In this document: in pieces, positions 62,660 through 64,000 of the stretch | Numbering within the stretch: the stretch's first letter is position 1 | How the letters are laid out: each line of letters starts with the position of its first letter | NCBI GenBank assembly: GCA_002928535.1 | Contig: PERG01000001.1 | Coordinates: 186,001-250,000, forward strand | From: Methylotenera sp. | GTDB taxonomy: Bacteria > Pseudomonadota > Gammaproteobacteria > Burkholderiales > Methylophilaceae | Length of the DNA stretch: 64,000 bases | Reading direction: 5' to 3' | Program-made: the position numbers and the translations under genes | Notes under the pieces: model-generated | The model's database searches: none | Told to the model about the DNA's origin: nothing | Seen by the model: only the letters and a program-made list of their open reading frames with translations

Positions 62660-64000
62660 GTGAAAAAAATTAAAATAATATTTATGGTTTTATTAGCATT
62701 ATTTAGTGTGTTGATTATTCTGCCTTTTTTAATTCCGGTAGAAACTTATTTGCAACAAGCTGAAGAAATCGCGAGCGAAAAACTTAAAACCAAAGTACAA
62801 CTTGGTAACGGTCATTTAACTTTTTTACCGAGCATAGGCCTGGCGATTGACGATATTAAAGTTGGCGATAATGATGAAGTGAGGATTGAAAAAGTCACTG
62901 TTGTTCCTACAATTAGCTCAATATTTTCTGATTTTAAAACAGTGGATATTCATATTACGAATCCTGTCTTTAAAAAATCAGCCTTGGAGATTCTTTCGGC
63001 CTTGACCCAGAACAAGTCAAAAGAAAGTGCCTCTAGTCCCGTTAATCTTCGCACCATCTATATTGACGATTTAATGGTGCTCTGGCCCGAAAAGAAATGG
63101 CCGTTAATTGACGCGGAAATTGCATTTATTGATAGTACACAACTTCAATCTGCAAAATTAGAAACGCAAGATGGGCATTTGCAATTGTATGTGGCTCCTG
63201 AAGGACCGCTACAAAAAATTACTTTGGACGTTAAAGACTGGATATCGCCAATCAGCCTGCCATTACTGATTGATTCCGGCAAAATGACGGGCACTTTAAG
63301 CGAGGGCGTATTGGATATCACGCATATTGATTTATCGCTTTACCAGGGCAAGTTAAAAGGCAATACAAAACTCACTTGGGGAAAAGACTGGCAACTCAAT
63401 GGAAAATTAGACATAAACAAGTTAGCGGTTGAAAAACCCAGCAAGTTGGTGAGCCAATCTGTTTATTTAAGCGGCGACTTATTTGGCAAAGGCCAGTTTT
63501 CAGCGTCAGCCAAAGATGCAGGGGGCATAGCCGAAAAAATGCAAGCTAACTTCAAGTTTAATATCAATGATGGTGTTTTGCATGGAATGGATTTAATGAA
63601 AATGGCAAGCTTGTTAGTGAAGCAAAACCAAAAAGGCGATATGACCCAATTTGAAGAGCTTTCAGGCGTACTTAAAACATCTGGCAAGCAGTATCACTTG
63701 CGGAATTTGAAAGTGAGTTCTGGCTTGCTAGCAGGTAGTGGTCAAATTAAAGTGATGCCGAATAAAACGCTGGATGGTGAAGTTGATGTGGAGGTAAAAA
63801 ATAGCGTTAGTCTTGCAGCCATCCCGCTGATTGTTTCGGGTACGGTTAAAAATCCGGTGATCTATCCTTCAAAAGCTGCAATCGCAGGCGCCGTGGCAGG
63901 GACAGCATTGCTTGGCCCTGGGGTGGGAACAAGTTTAGGCATGAAAGCCGGTTCAGCACTGAATAGAATTAAAGATAGTTTTGGCAGTCAGAATCCGTAA
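62660..64000 (+). CDS. AsmA-family envelope protein
   Basis: A 446-residue protein, complete to the last base of the window. An N-terminal membrane anchor (about 4-26) is followed by an AsmA-type periplasmic beta-rich region: VETYLQQAEEIASEKLKTKV, then LTFLPSIGLAIDDIKVG, and a C-terminal AsmA repeat around HGMDLMKMASLL. The end has a glycine/alanine-rich stretch (AGAVAGTALLGPGVGTSLG). AsmA-like proteins take part in outer-membrane lipid transport or assembly. The start is GTG with AAAGG 7 bases upstream. Confidence 0.85.
   Translation: MKKIKIIFMVLLALFSVLIILPFLIPVETYLQQAEEIASEKLKTKVQLGNGHLTFLPSIGLAIDDIKVGDNDEVRIEKVTVVPTISSIFSDFKTVDIHITNPVFKKSALEILSALTQNKSKESASSPVNLRTIYIDDLMVLWPEKKWPLIDAEIAFIDSTQLQSAKLETQDGHLQLYVAPEGPLQKITLDVKDWISPISLPLLIDSGKMTGTLSEGVLDITHIDLSLYQGKLKGNTKLTWGKDWQLNGKLDINKLAVEKPSKLVSQSVYLSGDLFGKGQFSASAKDAGGIAEKMQANFKFNINDGVLHGMDLMKMASLLVKQNQKGDMTQFEELSGVLKTSGKQYHLRNLKVSSGLLAGSGQIKVMPNKTLDGEVDVEVKNSVSLAAIPLIVSGTVKNPVIYPSKAAIAGAVAGTALLGPGVGTSLGMKAGSALNRIKDSFGSQNP

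Noticed and set aside
1-64000. CRISPR arrays, insertion sequences, rRNA operon
   Set aside because: No regularly spaced repeats, transposase genes or rRNA sequence were seen on either strand.

Overview
The window looks like the chromosome of a betaproteobacterium, most likely a methylotroph of the family Methylophilaceae. The basis is the protein style, a formate-tetrahydrofolate ligase, a CysI-DUF934-CysH-CysDN sulfate pathway, and an exopolysaccharide locus closed by an EpsA-type LuxR regulator as known from Methylobacillus. This is recognition by eye, not a search. There is no rRNA, CRISPR array or intact insertion sequence.

Region 1 (1-8.9 kb) is sulfate assimilation. On the minus strand are a TSUP anion transporter, siroheme sulfite reductase, DUF934, APS reductase, the two ATP sulfurylase subunits and a 7Fe ferredoxin. 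They are read divergently from a CysB-type LysR regulator across a spacer with ATAAC/GTTAT repeats. No APS kinase is present, which fits direct APS reduction. Region 2 (8.9-22.6 kb) is housekeeping: a lipoprotein, a HerA-like ATPase, fhs, an IMPACT protein, an AI-2E family permease, an M48 protease/SH3/CHASE2 operon, rmuC, moaD-moaE, a Lon-like protease and Hsp15.

Region 3 (22.6-41.2 kb) is one long plus-strand surface-polysaccharide cluster. It makes GDP-mannose (phosphomannomutase, ManC) and GDP-4-keto-6-deoxymannose (Gmd plus a divergent Gmd paralogue), has a C-methyltransferase, five glycosyltransferases and a Wzx-like flippase, and ends with a WbpV/PglC/WbpM-like set expected to make and prime a UDP-6-deoxy-HexNAc. 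An EPS-type MarR regulator sits near its start and an EpsA-like LuxR regulator at its end. No polymerase, Wzz, Wza/Wzc or ABC exporter was recognised. Its middle (about 27-36 kb) is more AT-rich than the flanks.

Region 4 (41.2-47 kb) carries small RNA-binding and unknown proteins, tRNA-Leu(CAG), rnr, rlmB and mqo. Region 5 (47.3-58 kb) is a c-di-GMP and signalling hub: a membrane PAS-GGDEF-EAL protein, cspA, a YfiR/histidine kinase/receiver/receiver-GGDEF-EAL operon, and a second PAS-GGDEF-EAL gene whose N-terminal GAF domain is cut by an in-frame TAA. Its position after the polysaccharide cluster suggests control of matrix production, but that is inference.

Region 6 (58-62.6 kb) is accessory: an exported truncated haemoglobin behind a perfect 12-bp inverted repeat, an OhrR-like MarR regulator, then an AT-rich remnant with a 5'-truncated rolling-circle Rep-like gene abutting a truncated gene on the other strand, several small membrane or unknown proteins, and tRNA-Asn(GTT). 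An AsmA-like gene ends at the right edge.
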